DNA of 64,000 nucleotides. It comes from CALCEB01 sp035531475. Lineage in GTDB: Bacteria > Acidobacteriota > Terriglobia > UBA7540. The position numbers were made by a program, and so were the translations under genes. Of this stretch, positions 41,881-50,047 are shown piece by piece. The notes under the pieces are model-generated. The model searched no databases. It was not told where the DNA came from and saw nothing but the letters and a program-made list of their open reading frames with translations. Within the stretch, counting starts at the first letter, position 1; every line of letters starts with the position of its first letter. The stretch covers positions 9,698 through 73,697 of the forward strand of contig DATKST010000034.1 of NCBI GenBank assembly GCA_035531475.1, in the 5' to 3' direction.

Positions 41881-42573
41881 TCACAAATCTGCACTACGCT
41901 TCACCCTTGTTGGCCCAAACAGCGGCAAGTCCAGATCACGCACGGGGCTGAAAGTTCTGCGGTGTTCCGGGCAGGGGCCGTGGACGCGAATGCTCTCCAG
42001 ATGATCCGGTGTGGCGTAGCCTTTGTTGCTGGCCAGGTTATATTGCGGGTAACGAATGCCCATGTCCACCATTAGAGCGTCCCGAGCCACTTTCGCCAGA
42101 ATCGAAGCTGCGGCAATGGAGACGCTGCGCGCATCGCCGTGGACAAGAGGCGTGTGAGGAATCGGAAATCTGCGGCCTCCGGGAACGTGGAGCGGCATAG
42201 CGTCCGTCAGGACGAAGTCCGGCGCGGGATGGAGGGCACGCAGCGCCTGAAGCATGGCTTGGCGGGAGGCTTGGTAAACATTGTTAGCCTCAATCTGCCT
42301 GGCGCTGATGGCAACAATCTGGAATGCCAGCGCCTTCGAGCGGATTTCCAAATCGAGACGAGAACGGGTTTCGGCGGTGAGTTTCTTGGAATCGTCAAGA
42401 CCGTCGATGGGATTCATTGGGTCCAGAATCACGGCGGCCGCGAACAGCGGACCAATCAGCGAGCCGCGTCCGGCTTCGTCGCAACCAGCCACAAGCGTGT
42501 AACCTCGACTCCTCACATGGACTTCGAGGCGGCAGGTGCAGCGGAGTTCCCGGACGGTTCGTACGCGGGGCAT
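41881..42573 (-). CDS. rnhB: Ribonuclease HII
   Basis: About 230 residues from MPRVRTVRELRCTC (ATG 42573); an in-frame start at 42651 would run into the simple-repeat spacer. The catalytic motif is VAGCDEAGRGSLIGPLFAAA (about 27-46) with the DEAGRG Asp/Glu, followed by DGLDDSKKLTAETR (about 58-71), the third Asp in FVLTDAMPLH and HGDARSVSIAAASILAKVAR (about 145-164). It removes ribonucleotides from DNA. The N-terminal ~25-residue Cys/Arg-rich extension is unusual for the family. It is the last gene in the ffh-rpsP-rplS cluster. Confidence 0.93.
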   Translation of the reverse strand: MPRVRTVRELRCTCRLEVHVRSRGYTLVAGCDEAGRGSLIGPLFAAAVILDPMNPIDGLDDSKKLTAETRSRLDLEIRSKALAFQIVAISARQIEANNVYQASRQAMLQALRALHPAPDFVLTDAMPLHVPGGRRFPIPHTPLVHGDARSVSIAAASILAKVARDALMVDMGIRYPQYNLASNKGYATPDHLESIRVHGPCPEHRRTFSPVRDLDLPLFGPTRVKRSADL

Positions 42574-42583
42574 CTTAAGAGCA

Positions 42584-42716
42584 GTGACGAGTGATAAGTG
42601 ATAAGTGACAAGAAAACAGTGACGAGCGACTAAAACAGTGGCAAGTGGCAAGTGAAAAGTGATCTACCAGTTGTCTGGTTCTTGTCACTCGCCACTTGCC
42701 ACTGGTCACTGCTTTT
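42584..42716. repeat. Degenerate AGTGACAAGTGGCAAGTG simple repeats with inverted copies
   Basis: The spacer between rplS and rnhB consists of heptamer-like direct repeats (GAGTGATAAGTGATAAGTGA, GTGGCAAGTGGCAAGTG) followed near 42690 by the complement (CACTTGCCACT). The sense part can pair with the inverted part into a long hairpin. It has no coding potential. Confidence 0.6.
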
Positions 42717-43071
42717 ATCCCTGATGCTCGGTCCGCGCTTCCTTAATACGCGCGGCTTTGCCCCGCAGCGTTCGCAGGTAATAGAGCTTGGCGCGGCGGA
42801 CCCGCCCGCTTCGGACCGCTTCAATCTTTTCAATGGTGGGTGAGTGAAACGGGAAAATTCTCTCCACGCCCTGGCCGAAGGACATCTTGCGCACGGTAAA
42901 TGTGGCGTTGCTGCCGCCGCGCCGGATGCGAATCACGGTGCCTTCAAAGGCCTGAATTCTCTCCTTATCGCCTTCGCGGATTCGCACGTGGACGCGCACC
43001 GTATCCCCCGCGCGGAACGCGGGAATGTCCTTCTTGATCTGGCCTTCTTCAAGCTTTTCGATGATGTTCAT
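42715..43071 (-). CDS. rplS: 50S ribosomal protein L19
   Basis: This 118-residue protein matches L19: MNIIEKLEEGQIKKDIPAFR, GDTVRVHVRIREGDKERIQA, FEGTVIRIRRGGSNATFTVR, GQGVERIFPFHSP and VRRAKLYYLRTLRGKAARIK. It lies at the 30S-50S interface of the ribosome. It is 20 nt downstream of trmD, the standard rpsP-rimM-trmD-rplS order. Confidence 0.97.
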   Translation of the reverse strand: MNIIEKLEEGQIKKDIPAFRAGDTVRVHVRIREGDKERIQAFEGTVIRIRRGGSNATFTVRKMSFGQGVERIFPFHSPTIEKIEAVRSGRVRRAKLYYLRTLRGKAARIKEARTEHQG

Positions 43072-43090
43072 GGGTTGTTTCTCCTCTGAT

Positions 43091-43876
43091 TCAATCTTCC
43101 TGCCGGATGAGCCGCCCGCCCGGCACGGTTAAATCCGTTTCACTCAAAGAACCGGCCCGAATCAAGTCCGGCCGTCTCGCCCTGGTCTTGGCCAGGGCTT
43201 GGCGCCTTCGCCACTCTGCGATCTCCTGATGATTCCCGGAGAGTAGCACCTCCGGGACGCGCATTCCCCGGAACTCCGCCGGCCGCGTGAAATGCGGGCA
43301 ATCCAACATCCCTGCGGTGGCTCCGTTCGCTCCAGGGCCAACCCCAGCCGCAAGGCCGGAGAAGGAGTCCTGCTGGGGCGACTCTTCATTGCCGAGGGCG
43401 CCGGGAAGCATCCGCGTCACGGCTTCCATCACCACCGCTGCGGCCAGTTCGCCGCCGCTCAAGATATAGTCGCCGATCGAAATCTCGTCGGTGGCCAATC
43501 CCGTCACCACTCGTTCATCCACGCCTTCGTAGCGTCCACAGATCAGGATAACGTGTTCCCTGCCCGCCAGCGCCGCAACCACCGGCTGCTGCAACAAACG
43601 CCCCTGTGGAGAGAGAAGAACGACCGGAAAATCCGGTCGCTGCGCCGCGTCTCGCAGACTTTCCACGGCGCGGAACAACGGCTCCGGCTTCAAAACCATT
43701 CCCGGACCGCCGCCGAAGGGACGGTCGTCCACGGTGCGGTGGCGGTCGTCCGTGAAGTCGCGGAGGTCGATGACGTTAACAGTGACGATACCCTTTTCGA
43801 TGGCCCTCTTGAACAACCCATGTATCAGGAAACTCTCAAAGAATCCCGGAAAGATGGTGATGACATCAAAAATCAT
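43091..43876 (-). CDS. trmD: tRNA (guanine-37-N1) methyltransferase
   Basis: About 261 residues from MIFDVITIFPGFFESFL (ATG 43876); the frame is open upstream to 44005, but the extra residues are not family-like. The SPOUT knot is evident: RPFGGGPGMVLKPEPLFRAV (about 60-79), VVLLSPQGRLLQQPV (about 94-108), LICGRYEGVDERVV (about 119-132), and ISIGDYILSGGELAAAVVME (about 139-158), which binds SAM. An insertion of ~20 residues rich in Gly, Ala and Pro (about 178-195) precedes LDCPHFTRPAEFRGMRVPEV. It methylates G37 to prevent frameshifting. Confidence 0.95.
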   Translation of the reverse strand: MIFDVITIFPGFFESFLIHGLFKRAIEKGIVTVNVIDLRDFTDDRHRTVDDRPFGGGPGMVLKPEPLFRAVESLRDAAQRPDFPVVLLSPQGRLLQQPVVAALAGREHVILICGRYEGVDERVVTGLATDEISIGDYILSGGELAAAVVMEAVTRMLPGALGNEESPQQDSFSGLAAGVGPGANGATAGMLDCPHFTRPAEFRGMRVPEVLLSGNHQEIAEWRRRQALAKTRARRPDLIRAGSLSETDLTVPGGRLIRQED

Positions 43877-44006
43877 TCCTACCGGTCCTTCGGCGGTTTC
43901 CCGGTACTTCAGCAAATCAGGTCCATTCAACCCCAGACGTTGCCCGAAGAGCGTGCCCTGAGCCCAGCGAAGGGATGCCAGCGCACCATCCAGCCAATCG
44001 TCCAAA

Positions 44007-44561
44007 TCATTTCCCGTTATTCAGTTCCAACAAATCTTCCGGGGGATTAATCACAATCACTTGGGCCGCGGTGTCGATGCGGGTGCAGATCTCCTGCACA
44101 AGAGGGATCAGCAACTCGCCGCCCGTACCTTGCCGCTCTACTTTAAGCCGTTGTGAACCGCCCGCGTGTTCAACGTCCGTTACAACACCAAGGTCCCGTT
44201 CCCGCCCATCCTCGCGGGTCACGACCCGGCAACCGATGAGGTCCGAAATGTAGTAGGAATGCGGCGGCAGCGGCGTTCGTTGCGATTTCGGGATCAGGAC
44301 ATGACGGCCGCGCAAACCCTCGGCCTGATCGATGCTCTCCACACCCGAAAACCTCAGAACCACCCGCCCCTTGTGGGGCCACGCGCTTTCGATCCGGACC
44401 GGCCTCGGTTCGCCCTCGGGACTCTCGATGAATGCTTCCCGCAGCGATTGGAACCGCTCAGGGAAATCGGTCAGGATTTCCGCTGCAACTTCACCGTGCC
44501 GGCCTTGTGGCTTTACCACACGCGCGATGGCGGCAAACGAAGCATGGCTTGTGGAGTCCAA
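44007..44561 (-). CDS. rimM: Ribosome maturation factor RimM
   Basis: A 184-residue 16S rRNA-processing factor. The N-terminal RimM barrel has SFAAIARVVKPQGRHGEVAA and GRVVLRFSGVESIDQAEGLR (about 65-84). The C-terminal PRC barrel (about 98-175) has SYYISDLIGCRVV and ELLIPLVQEICTRIDTAAQV. It binds S19 and assists 30S head assembly. It lies between khpA and trmD in the conserved cluster. Confidence 0.93.
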   Translation of the reverse strand: MDSTSHASFAAIARVVKPQGRHGEVAAEILTDFPERFQSLREAFIESPEGEPRPVRIESAWPHKGRVVLRFSGVESIDQAEGLRGRHVLIPKSQRTPLPPHSYYISDLIGCRVVTREDGRERDLGVVTDVEHAGGSQRLKVERQGTGGELLIPLVQEICTRIDTAAQVIVINPPEDLLELNNGK

Positions 44562-44722
44562 GACGGTCTACCTAACTGAGGGCTTCAACCCTGATATTGG
44601 CAGGGGCGAACCCTGGTGGCCACCCACGGGCGGGCACCAGGCCCGCCCCTACATGGACAATAGAATTCCCGTTCGTTGAGCGGCCGCAATCATCCGGGAA
44701 ACCCGGCGCCACGGGAAGCTCC

Positions 44723-44953
44723 CTATTCCAAGATTTCCAGAGTGAACCGTTTTTTGAGCTTCATGCCCGCCGCTCCCAGAATGGTACGGATGGAGCGGGC
44801 AGTACGTCCTTGCTTGCCGATCACCTTGCCGAGATCGGTTGGATGCACCCGAAGCTCCAGCACGGTGACCTGCTCCCCTTCAACAGTCCGGACTTGTACG
44901 TGGTCGGGATTGTCAACGAGCGCCTTGGCGATGGCTTCAATCAGCTCTTTCAT
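44723..44953 (-). CDS. khpA: KH-domain RNA-binding protein KhpA
   Basis: A 76-residue single-KH protein from MKELIEAIAKALVDNPD (ATG 44953); an in-frame ATG at 44992 is possible. The KH GxxG loop is LGKVIGKQGRTARSIRTIL (about 39-57), preceded by VTVLELRVHPTDL and followed by the final strand KRFTLEILE. KhpA binds small RNAs and mRNAs, often with KhpB/Jag. It sits between rpsP and rimM, as in many bacteria. Confidence 0.92.
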   Translation of the reverse strand: MKELIEAIAKALVDNPDHVQVRTVEGEQVTVLELRVHPTDLGKVIGKQGRTARSIRTILGAAGMKLKKRFTLEILE

Positions 44954-45061
44954 CTGGCCCTCCGCTGCTTTCGAACCGTCCGGAATCCACAACCAACCGT
45001 CGCATCATTCCGACAAGAAAACTTGGAGAGTTAACACTCGCCAGGGCTGGCGCCGCCCGGA

Positions 45062-45313
45062 CTACGCCGGGGCCGGGGCTACCGGCGTCTTTTTGAGCAG
45101 GCTGCGGACCGTTTCCGAGGGCTGCGCGCCGACGCCAATCCAATAGTCGACTCGCTCGCGCTTCAAACTCACCTCGGGCGGTTGGCGGCGTGGGTTATAG
45201 AACCCTAGAATTTCAACGAAGCGGCCGTTCCGGGCTTTTTCGCTCTCAATCACTACCACCCGGTAGCTGGGCTTCTTTTTGGCTCCAGACCTGGCTAAAC
45301 GTATTTTCAGCAA
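45062..45313 (-). CDS. rpsP: 30S ribosomal protein S16
   Basis: About 83 residues with start at TTG 45313 (LLKIRLARSGAKKKPSYRVV; GGGGG upstream); an open frame continues upstream but is not family-like, and a CTG at 45310 is an alternative. Hallmarks are RLARSGAKKKPSYRVVVIES, ARNGRFVEILGFYNPRR and RVDYWIGVGAQPSETVRSLL. A short Ala/Pro tail ends the protein. It assembles the lower part of the 30S body. The unusual start codon may limit expression or reflect sequence divergence at the 5' end. Confidence 0.94.
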   Translation of the reverse strand: MLKIRLARSGAKKKPSYRVVVIESEKARNGRFVEILGFYNPRRQPPEVSLKRERVDYWIGVGAQPSETVRSLLKKTPVAPAPA

Positions 45314-45452
45314 TCGAACCCCCTTCAAGTGGGTAATTTTTGACTTCGTGAACAGCGTGCTCTGCCGGCATTGTTTGATTCCCCCGCCGCCCCGCCTGGA
45401 TGGATTCAGATCAGGCTGGGTTGTCTGCAATTCGCCGGTCTTGCTATCCGCT

Positions 45453-46808
45453 TCAAGAACTTGCGCCCGTCAATCCCGCGGGAAGCTTCACACGATTGAG
45501 CTGGCGTCCCCAAAAACTCTTGCTCATGGTCTTCATCATCTTGCGCGCCTGAACGTATTGCTTCAACAACTGATTGACCTGATGGACGCTGGTGCCGCTG
45601 CCCTTGGCGATGCGCTTGCGGCGCTTGCCGTTGATCAACTCATGGTTCTCGCGCTCGCGGGGCGTCATGGAGTCAATGATCGCGGCCAGATAGGTCAGTT
45701 CTTTGTCATCCACGTGAACCTTCGACGCATTCTTGAACATGCCGACCTTGGGGATCATTCCCAACATCTCATCCAACGAGCCCATCTTTGTCATCTGGCG
45801 AATCTGATCGCGGAAGTCGGCGAGCGAGAAACTGTCGGTTTGCAACTTGCGATGAACTTCCATCGCCTTCTGCTTGTCGATGGACTGTTCGGCCTTTTCG
45901 ATGAGCGAGAGCATATCGCCCATGCCGAGAATGCGGGAAACGATCCGCTCCGGGTAAAAAACTTCGAGAGCGTCATATTTTTCGCCTGACCCCAGAAACT
46001 TGACGGGCTGGCCGGTGACGTGGTGAATCGAGATCGCCGCGCCGCCGCGCGCGTCCCCATCCATCTTGGTCAGGATGACGCCAGTGGTTCCCAGCCGTTC
46101 ATGGAATTCCTGGGCGCTCCGCACCGCGTCCTGGCCGATCATGGCGTCCGCCACAAACAGCACTTCGCTGGGGCGCAACCGCGTGCGTAGTTCGCTCACT
46201 TCCTGCATCAATTGTTCGTCAATGTGCAGGCGTCCGGCGGTATCGACGATCAGCACGTCATTGCCGCGGTCCGAGGCGTCCTTGCGTGCCGCCAGCGCCA
46301 GCTCAATCGGCAAATTCATTCCCTCGCCCGGAAAGATTGGCACGCCAATCTCCTTGGCGATAATGGCCAGTTGCTCGCGCGCCGCTGGCCGGTAAACGTC
46401 GGTCGAAACCAGCATGGGCCGCTTCTTGCGGCTCGCCAGCCATTTGGCCAGTTTGCCGGAGGTAGTAGTCTTGCCCGAGCCTTGCAAGCCCACCATCAGG
46501 AAGACCGTGGGATAATCCTTGGAAAATGTCAGCAGTGATTCCTTCTGGCCCAGAATTTCCACCAGCTCGTCCCGGACGATGCGGATGACTTCCTGGGCGG
46601 GCGAAAGTGAAGAGCGCACTTCCTGGTCCAACGCCTTCACTCGAACCCGGTCCAGCAACTCCTTGACCACGTTGAGGTTCACGTCAGCTTCCAGCAGGGC
46701 CAGGCGAACTTCGCGCAGCGTTTCATCCACCACCTCTTCGGTGAGGACGCCTTGTATCCGCAGATTCTTGAAGACCTTCTGGAACTTTTCCTGGAGCTGA
46801 TCAAACAT
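45453..46808 (-). CDS. ffh: Signal recognition particle GTPase (Ffh)
   Basis: The 451-residue SRP54 homologue has the N helical bundle (1-85), the G domain with P-loop GLQGSGKTTTSGKLAKWL (about 104-121), DTAGRLHIDEQLM (about 183-195), TKMDGDARGG (about 242-251) and the closing GSGEKYDALEVFYPERIVSR (about 269-288), and the Met-rich M domain (about 320-430: MGDMLSLIEKA, MTKMGSLDEMLGMIPK, SMTPRERENHELINGKRRKR and IAKGSGTSVHQVNQLLKQY). The M domain holds the 4.5S-RNA-binding motif. It targets nascent membrane proteins to the Sec translocon. It is the first gene of the cluster leading to rpsP. Confidence 0.97.
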   Translation of the reverse strand: MFDQLQEKFQKVFKNLRIQGVLTEEVVDETLREVRLALLEADVNLNVVKELLDRVRVKALDQEVRSSLSPAQEVIRIVRDELVEILGQKESLLTFSKDYPTVFLMVGLQGSGKTTTSGKLAKWLASRKKRPMLVSTDVYRPAAREQLAIIAKEIGVPIFPGEGMNLPIELALAARKDASDRGNDVLIVDTAGRLHIDEQLMQEVSELRTRLRPSEVLFVADAMIGQDAVRSAQEFHERLGTTGVILTKMDGDARGGAAISIHHVTGQPVKFLGSGEKYDALEVFYPERIVSRILGMGDMLSLIEKAEQSIDKQKAMEVHRKLQTDSFSLADFRDQIRQMTKMGSLDEMLGMIPKVGMFKNASKVHVDDKELTYLAAIIDSMTPRERENHELINGKRRKRIAKGSGTSVHQVNQLLKQYVQARKMMKTMSKSFWGRQLNRVKLPAGLTGASS

Positions 46809-46958
46809 GTTCGGTCACAGACTCATCTCTTCCAGGGACCTACGAGCGGCACCACATCTCTAAGCCCTTTCTTCATTGTATTTTGCCTGGTGAGTTTAGT
46901 CAATTGGAGAGACGCGACATTGGAGAGACGCGACGGAAGTGGGCCAGTTTGGCTCTTG

Positions 46959-47007
46959 TAGCGGCGAGTTTACCTCGCCAATTGGCGGCATAAAGCCGCT
47001 TCTACAT
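46959..47007. repeat. GGCGGTC-family palindromic repeat, diverged copy
   Basis: TGTAGCGGCGAGTTTACCTC, then GCCAATTGGCGGC and AAGCCGCTTCTACA. Outer ends TGTAGCGGC/GCCGCTTCTACA are imperfect complements. It lies in the ffh upstream spacer and resembles the perfect copy at 3948-4019. Confidence 0.5.
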
Positions 47008-47072
47008 CCAAACTCACCCACGACGGACGGGACTAAAGCCGCAAGCCCGCTTCGAACCCAAACGGTTCATTG

Positions 47073-49349
47073 TTAAGTTCGCACGTTTGGTGCGTGGGCA
47101 TAGCCGGTCGGGCCTGCCTTCCTACTTGCCTTTACCTTCGCCAGGGCATCAAACAAGAGCGCGAGCGGCAGAGAAACTTGGCCGAATCGCATGGAGTTGT
47201 AGAGATTTGTGATGTCTCGCACGGCGACATTCAGCGCGGGATTCGTGCTGGCGATTGCCACCGTTTCGGCAAACTCCCACGAGGTCTGGCCAAGAGATTT
47301 CAAGAAGCCTTTTTTCTTCATAGTCCGCAGGAATTGTTGATAAACCAGAGTTGCGTCTTTCGGGTTCGTTTTTCCTGTTTCTTTACACCTCCTACGCAGC
47401 CAAAGGAGCCGCAAGCCATCCCACTCGAAAGAACCCTGGGAGAGGCGAAAGCCAAAGACCATCGCCAGGACGAACACCAGCGCCGCCTCCTTATGTTCCA
47501 TTAAGCCCGGCGCGGCGACTGCTGCCCAATCGGTTCCGCGCGCCTTCAGACGGCGCCATTCCGCTTCGATTTGGCGCCGGTAATCGTGCGAGTTTCGATC
47601 AATTTGCTGCGCAATGCGCACCTGATGCGCAAAGTCATAATTAATCACCCACTCATTCCAGAAAAGGCTGAACGCATCCAGATAATCACCCAAGGTTGAA
47701 AGGGCGCCCTCAGCCTCGGAATTGGGATCGGCGGGGGTTGGGTCAAAAGCGATCCAGCCATAATCGGGGAAGTAGACTTCCACCCAACTGTGAGCGTCCC
47801 GGGCGCGCACCATGAAGTCTCCTCCCACGTGGTTATAGCTGCCGGTTTGGAAGCCATTCACGATTCTGGCGGGTACGCCGAGCGTCCGCAGCATGACGGC
47901 CATGGCCGAGGCAAAATATTCGCAATAGCCCTGGTGGGCTTTGAACAGGAAGCTGCCGATGGGGTCTGTCGGCTCGATGCCGTGCGGATCGAGGGTGTAA
48001 CCATAATGCGAGCGAAGGTAATCCTGGATGTCCATAGCACGGTCGTAATCGTTCGACGCAGAGCGGGTAATCTGGCGGGCCAGTTTGCCAATGGCGGGAT
48101 TCATTCTCGGCAGTTCAGTTTCCCGCCGCAATAGGTCGGGCGGAGTTGGAGTGGAATCTTCTTGCAGGAGTTGAGCGGATGGAAGGCCGATGTCTGAAAC
48201 CGCATCATATTCAAAAGCGGAATACCCGTGTTGCGGATTGTGCAGGGAGCCCGTCTGGTCAACGGTGATAGCGCGAAAGCGGCCGCTGATCGCAAGGGGC
48301 CGGGACGCGGCAAAGATGACGTCTGAAGAAATTCCTGAGAGCACCATGTGATAGCGAAGCTCACGGCGCGGCCGGTTTTGCTGGCCCTCCTGCGCGGGAA
48401 TCTTGAACCGGCTCCCACCCATCGACTCGACCACCGTTTGAGATGTGTCATCGTCATACCAGCGGCTGCCATTAAAGCTGGTAAAGCCCACCCCTCGCCA
48501 TTTGACTCCTTCATAGAGGTGGGGATTTCCATCCACCCGGACCCGCATCACCACCAGGTTCGACTTCTTGACCGCGCCGAGGTCGCCCAACTGGACGCTT
48601 TCCGTGAAACCGGTGATGTTATGGCCTTGCATCCCCATGTCCGTTAGATAAGCGGCGTGATAGCGGGGAATGATGAAAAAAAGCGCCGGGGTGAAGATGG
48701 CGATGCCCAGCGCCAGACCCAATGTGGCGCCGAAGAGCGAATTCTCCACCGCGACGCGATTTTCCCCCGCCGTGCGGTAGGGGCCAGACGGGGGGCAGTC
48801 CGCATGGTCGATGCCTTGCTTGATTTCGAAGCTGATGAACATGGAAATAGAGAGCAGAACGTAAAGCGTCAGGCCCACCAGATAGGTGGTGCCCACGGTG
48901 AGCACGGCGCTCGCCAGCATGGTGAGAAAGGAAAGGGTGGCAAGGTAAAGATAATCGCGGTATCTTCTGGCGGAAAATACCTTGATGATGGTGGTGAAAA
49001 GGACCAGATGAATGGTGGCGGTCAGCACCCGGTCCATCAGGCTCGGGCCGCCCGCCAGGAAGAAAAGGTCGGCCGGGTAAAAAAGCAGGTACGCGATGGC
49101 GATGCGATTCACGCCCCTAGGCCGAATCACGTAGCCCTGTTCGCCCCGGGCATAACTCCACAGTTTTGCGCCGAGCGCCGCGGAAAATAAAACCAGCGAG
49201 AATGTGTCCAGCTTGCCGGTGGTGGCAAGCGTCAGGAAACTGGTGGCCAGCATCAAGAGCAGCGAAATCTCAAAATAGCGTTGGACGCTGATTTTGGCTC
49301 GCGTACCCGAATTCCCGCTGGAAGTGGCCGTTTTAACCGTTTTCGCCAT
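47073..49349 (-). CDS. TgpA-like membrane transglutaminase
   Basis: The 758-residue protein begins with a basic N-terminus, then six or seven membrane helices (about 28-190 and a further one near 205-228) forming a DUF3488-type TgpA_N membrane part. The periplasmic domain contains the transglutaminase-like catalytic core: HQGYCEYFASAMAVMLRTLG (catalytic Cys, about 466-485), RARDAHSWVEVYFPDYGWIA (His, about 514-533) and FDPTPADPNSE (Asp). A last membrane helix and a C-terminal DUF4129-like cytoplasmic segment follow. In Pseudomonas TgpA is essential and periplasmic; in many bacteria the gene lies with a MoxR ATPase and DUF58 protein, which are absent here. Confidence 0.87.
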   Translation of the reverse strand: MAKTVKTATSSGNSGTRAKISVQRYFEISLLLMLATSFLTLATTGKLDTFSLVLFSAALGAKLWSYARGEQGYVIRPRGVNRIAIAYLLFYPADLFFLAGGPSLMDRVLTATIHLVLFTTIIKVFSARRYRDYLYLATLSFLTMLASAVLTVGTTYLVGLTLYVLLSISMFISFEIKQGIDHADCPPSGPYRTAGENRVAVENSLFGATLGLALGIAIFTPALFFIIPRYHAAYLTDMGMQGHNITGFTESVQLGDLGAVKKSNLVVMRVRVDGNPHLYEGVKWRGVGFTSFNGSRWYDDDTSQTVVESMGGSRFKIPAQEGQQNRPRRELRYHMVLSGISSDVIFAASRPLAISGRFRAITVDQTGSLHNPQHGYSAFEYDAVSDIGLPSAQLLQEDSTPTPPDLLRRETELPRMNPAIGKLARQITRSASNDYDRAMDIQDYLRSHYGYTLDPHGIEPTDPIGSFLFKAHQGYCEYFASAMAVMLRTLGVPARIVNGFQTGSYNHVGGDFMVRARDAHSWVEVYFPDYGWIAFDPTPADPNSEAEGALSTLGDYLDAFSLFWNEWVINYDFAHQVRIAQQIDRNSHDYRRQIEAEWRRLKARGTDWAAVAAPGLMEHKEAALVFVLAMVFGFRLSQGSFEWDGLRLLWLRRRCKETGKTNPKDATLVYQQFLRTMKKKGFLKSLGQTSWEFAETVAIASTNPALNVAVRDITNLYNSMRFGQVSLPLALLFDALAKVKASRKAGPTGYAHAPNVRT

Positions 49350-49509
49350 TCTGGTATTTTCGCAGCCGGCTGAACTTATGATTGCGCTTTCTCTCCAAGT
49401 CGGGCCAAGCCCGCTTTTGGCTGGGGATCGGAACCCCCGTTTGGCCCGAATGCGTCCTCTTTTTATTACTATCGGACACTTTCCATGCCCAGTTTAGCGG
49501 GACTTGGTC

Positions 49510-49559
49510 CGAATGATTCACGAAGTTTCATGGGACGGTCAGGGCAGGGTTAAAACCGC
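49510..49559. repeat. GGATTATTCACGA family, copy 4
   Basis: CGAATGATTCACGAAGTTTC, GGGACGGTCAGGGCAGGGTT and AAAACCG. Diverged member without a strong internal hairpin. Confidence 0.5.
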
Positions 49560-49613
49560 AATGATGTTCACTTAAGGCCCGTTCGAGAATAACTGCACAT
49601 CATTGAATCCGAG

Positions 49614-49681
49614 CCCCTCACCCACCGCTGCGCGGTTCGCCCTCTCCCCGCTTGCGGGGAGAGGGCTGGGGTGAGGGGTGG
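49614..49681. repeat. Palindromic CCCTCACCCC element, copy 4
   Basis: CCCCTCACCCACCGCTGCGC, CCCTCTCCCCGCTTGCGGGG, AGAGGGCTGGGGTGAGGGGT. It is related to the copies at 11836, 15460 and 36841. Confidence 0.7.
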
Positions 49682-49990
49682 AACGCGACGACCCTGCCAT
49701 AAACATCAGGAGGTACACCTTAACTGAACAACATGGGTATTAACCTTGCCCTGGCGGTCCCTTCCAGGAAAAATCGCCAATAATCAGGGCGGGGGTTAAT
49801 GCGCCCACTCATCAGTCTATCCTCATTTTCGTGACTTGGCCTGATGAGACGAATCGAGTCGAGAACTCGTTCGAATCCCTGTGGTCCGTTCCTGTGGAAA
49901 TAATTATCCGAATATTCCTTTGGGCGCTGGTGGAAATAAAAGTTCTTAATGCGCCACCCGCCGATTTGTATTATGATTGCAGACTTGACG

Positions 49991-50047
49991 ATGCTTCAAG
50001 CCGCCTCCAAATCGTATTGGTTCTGGTTTTGGTACTTTTATTTTAGT
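49991..50047 (+). CDS. Aromatic-rich leader peptide of the DAHP synthase gene
   Basis: ATG 49991 opens an 18-residue frame, MLQAASKSYWFWFWYFYF, closed by TAG at 50045-50047. Ten successive codons (positions 9-18) specify Tyr, Trp or Phe: Y-W-F-W-F-W-Y-F-Y-F. Such a run is not expected by chance and is the classic mark of a transcription-attenuation leader that senses charging of all three aromatic tRNAs. The peptide stops 55 nt before a Rho-independent terminator and 96 nt before the 3-deoxy-7-phosphoheptulonate synthase start, the enzyme that commits carbon to all three amino acids. The ribosome site is weak by eye (GACTTGACG before ATG). Confidence 0.85.

Larger units (their letters stand above)
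49350..49990. other. Long intergenic region with two repeats and the aro leader upstream region
   Basis: It holds a GGATTATTCACGA-family copy (49510-49559), a CCCTCACCCC element (49614-49681) and the promoter region of the aromatic leader. A possible -10 is TATTAT (49968-49973), but the matching -35 is weak. A frame at 49831-50046 is out of phase with the leader and has no ribosome site. Confidence 0.4.

Noticed and set aside
43091..44005. A longer TrmD starting at 44005
   Set aside because: TrmD proteins start near the strand MIFDVITIFP; the extra 43 residues have no family similarity.
49831..50046. A 71-codon frame covering the aro leader region
   Set aside because: It is in a different phase from the aromatic leader, has no ribosome site, and its hydrophobic end (LVLVLVLLF) is a shadow of the aromatic codons.
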